Positions 62,495 to 64,000 of a DNA stretch of 64,000 nt are shown in pieces. Made by a program: the position numbers and the translations under genes. The first letter of the stretch is position 1; every line of letters starts with the position of its first letter. The stretch spans positions 1,488,001 to 1,552,000 of the forward strand of contig JAWKNO010000002.1 in NCBI GenBank assembly GCA_041391665.1, in the 5' to 3' direction. The notes beneath the pieces were generated by a model. It was not told where the DNA came from. It did no database searches and saw only the letters and a list, made by a program, of their open reading frames with translations. Origin of the DNA: Bacteroidia bacterium. Lineage in GTDB: Bacteria > Bacteroidota > Bacteroidia > J057.

Positions 62495-64000
62495 TTGCCA
62501 TACGTTAAACTCATATTCCCTCTCTTTTTTTTCTTCCCCCTGATCGTCCAGGCGCAGGTGGAGATATTTCTGGCGAGTGGCTCGTCTTCTTTCCTTCCGG
62601 AGGGGGCTTTTGCCTTCCGGCTGCAAAACCACCACCCTGCGTCGCAGCGGGTATATGTTACCGCCCGGTTGAAAACCAGCCGGGAAATCCTTTTCCTCCA
62701 GTCTGCACCCGTTTTACTTGCACCCGGCGGGCGCACTTTTTTGCCGGGTGAGATTCCGGTTGTGCATATGGAAGGAGTCGAATCCCTTCCGGCAGGGGTT
62801 TATACCTTTTGCCTTTCGGTCATTCAGGAAGATAACGGGCAGGAATTGGGTACTCAGTGTGTGTCCCGGCGATACGAAACCACACCGATTTCCCCCACAG
62901 CTTCGGCAAACAAAAAAAAACAGCCGGTTGCTTTTTCCGGTCAGGCACGCCTCACGGCCCGCATCTCCAACCAGCCTGATCTTTTCACCGGGATTCCACC
63001 GCGCTATATCCGCTTTCAGGCAAGTCCGCGTGTGTCGGTGTGGGGTATTCACCCGCCAGTTACTCTCCACGATGCGGCAACAGGCATTGACAAAAATACA
63101 GGCCGCTGCCAGGGGAAATTTACCCGAGGATATCTCCTTAACCCATAAAATACAGGCCTTGCGGGAATCAGCTTATCAGAAGGCCCTGCATCAGTTGGGC
63201 CCTTATCAGAAGATTCTGCAAGACTCAACCCTCCTTTCCCAACTTAAGGAACTCGAACAACTGGATCGAATCCGGCAGGTACTGGCTTCTCCGGAATATA
63301 CGGAAATTCGCCTTGATTGCGAATCGCTGGATAAAAAAACAGAAGGATGGGATAGGGAAAAACTCGGTGGGTATCTGGATTCCCTCCGGATCAATGACTA
63401 TCTGCGGTTTCGCCAGTTGCAGCGAATCCGAAGCCAGTGTGAAAATCTCCGCCGACTGGAGGAAAAACGCAACAAGCTTGAGCAACTCGAAAAAACCCTT
63501 CGAAAAGCCCAAGCTCTTCGGGAAAAACTCGAGGAAGCGGAAAAACTCAAACAGGGAAATATTTCTACCCTCCTTCAGGAACCAGATGCATTGCGTTCAC
63601 TGGGCGTGTTTTCCAAAGCACGTTCCTTCCTGGCTTCGGTCGAAAAGCTGGGAATAGGCACAGTATTTCCCTATTTTTCTCCTTTGAGTGTGAATGGTAT
63701 TGCCGTCAAAGGGCTGGAGGTTGCCGCCAATTAACTTTACGGGTTGGATGGCCGGTTACTGCTTTGGAAATCTCGTCTGATCCTCGAAGGAGAATGGAAT
63801 CAATCATTCCCAACTGGAGGCGGAATCCGGCTCAGTGTATCTCCCCTTCCGGGATACGGTATCCTGGGTGAATCCGGTATCTGGCCCTTCCCGCATTCAG
63901 GGACAAGCATGGTCTGTTCAGGTGGTGGCCACACCGGGTGCCAGCACCCGGTTTTTGGGCCGGATGACAGGGATTCAGCCTGGTTATTACTCCATGGGCG
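62495..64000 (+). pseudogene. Frameshifted secreted coiled-coil protein gene (runs off the right edge)
   Basis: The first frame (62495 to about 63110) begins with a signal-like KLIFPLFFFFPLIVQAQVEIF and encodes a beta-rich domain with RYIRFQASPRVSVWG. The start is uncertain (TTG at 62495). Protein-like sequence then continues in another frame (about 63100-63734) with SLTHKIQALRESAYQKAL and a strong coiled coil rich in Arg, Lys, Glu and Leu (RRLEEKRNKLEQLEKTLRK), ending FPYFSPLSVNGIAVKGLEV. A third frame, from about 63781, carries VSWVNPVSGPSRIQGQAW and TRFLGRMTGIQPGYYSMG. So at least two frame changes interrupt one protein. Either it is a decaying gene or the assembly has small errors. The family is not recognised. 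Confidence 0.65.

Overview
The window comes from a bacterium of the phylum Bacteroidota, probably a Saprospiria-like member. The signs are several secreted proteins with type IX secretion (T9SS) C-terminal signals, SusC/SusD-type outer-membrane pairs, SprB and PKD repeats, promoters of the TTTG / TAnnTTTG type, and almost no Shine-Dalgarno sequences. The species assignment is inference; no rRNA or tRNA gene is present. No CRISPR array, insertion sequence or replication origin was seen.

0-10.1 kb is mostly housekeeping: the 3' end of one TraB/GumN gene and a complete second copy, a membrane PAS histidine kinase, a four-repeat helix-hairpin-helix membrane protein, apt, an acyl-CoA dehydrogenase, a membrane-anchored lytic-transglycosylase-like protein, and on the minus strand metY and metX for methionine synthesis by direct sulfhydrylation. 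The metY leader is elaborate: promoter, SAM riboswitch, then a 36-codon upstream ORF ending Met-Arg-Cys-Cys-Cys. A strong terminator lies between metY and metX.

10.1-34.3 kb holds a SprB-repeat T9SS cargo, an orphan double-ATPase of a peptide ABC importer, a rhomboid protease, a tandem universal stress protein, a secreted M4 metallopeptidase, a TamB-like giant divergent from tsaD, a TonB-dependent receptor, a single-domain response regulator, a glycosyltransferase, an S9 peptidase, a PabC-like class IV aminotransferase and a SUI1-family factor.

34.3-44.2 kb is surface-protein territory: a 1645-residue choice-of-anchor-L/PKD adhesin whose middle third has sharply higher GC, a small T9SS protein, a SusD lipoprotein without SusC, and a secreted NHL-Kelch protein. 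44.3-47.5 kb is a four-gene lipid operon that resembles, from memory, the poorly understood E. coli ynbABC genes: alpha/beta-hydrolase-like protein, CDP-alcohol phosphotransferase with Asn at two of the four usual Asp positions, CdsA paralogue and acyltransferase.

47.7-59.6 kb looks like a glycan-use region: a GH18 glycosidase, an HGSNAT-like membrane acetyltransferase and a DUF4838 glycosidase-like protein in one operon, then a secreted adhesin-like protein and a SusC-SusD pair. 59.7-64 kb is rearranged accessory DNA: a truncated WD40 gene, the C-terminal end of an Rhs protein carrying a HExxHxxGxxD (metzincin-like) domain, an AT-rich lipoprotein gene directly behind it that is the natural immunity candidate, and a frameshifted secreted coiled-coil gene running off the window.
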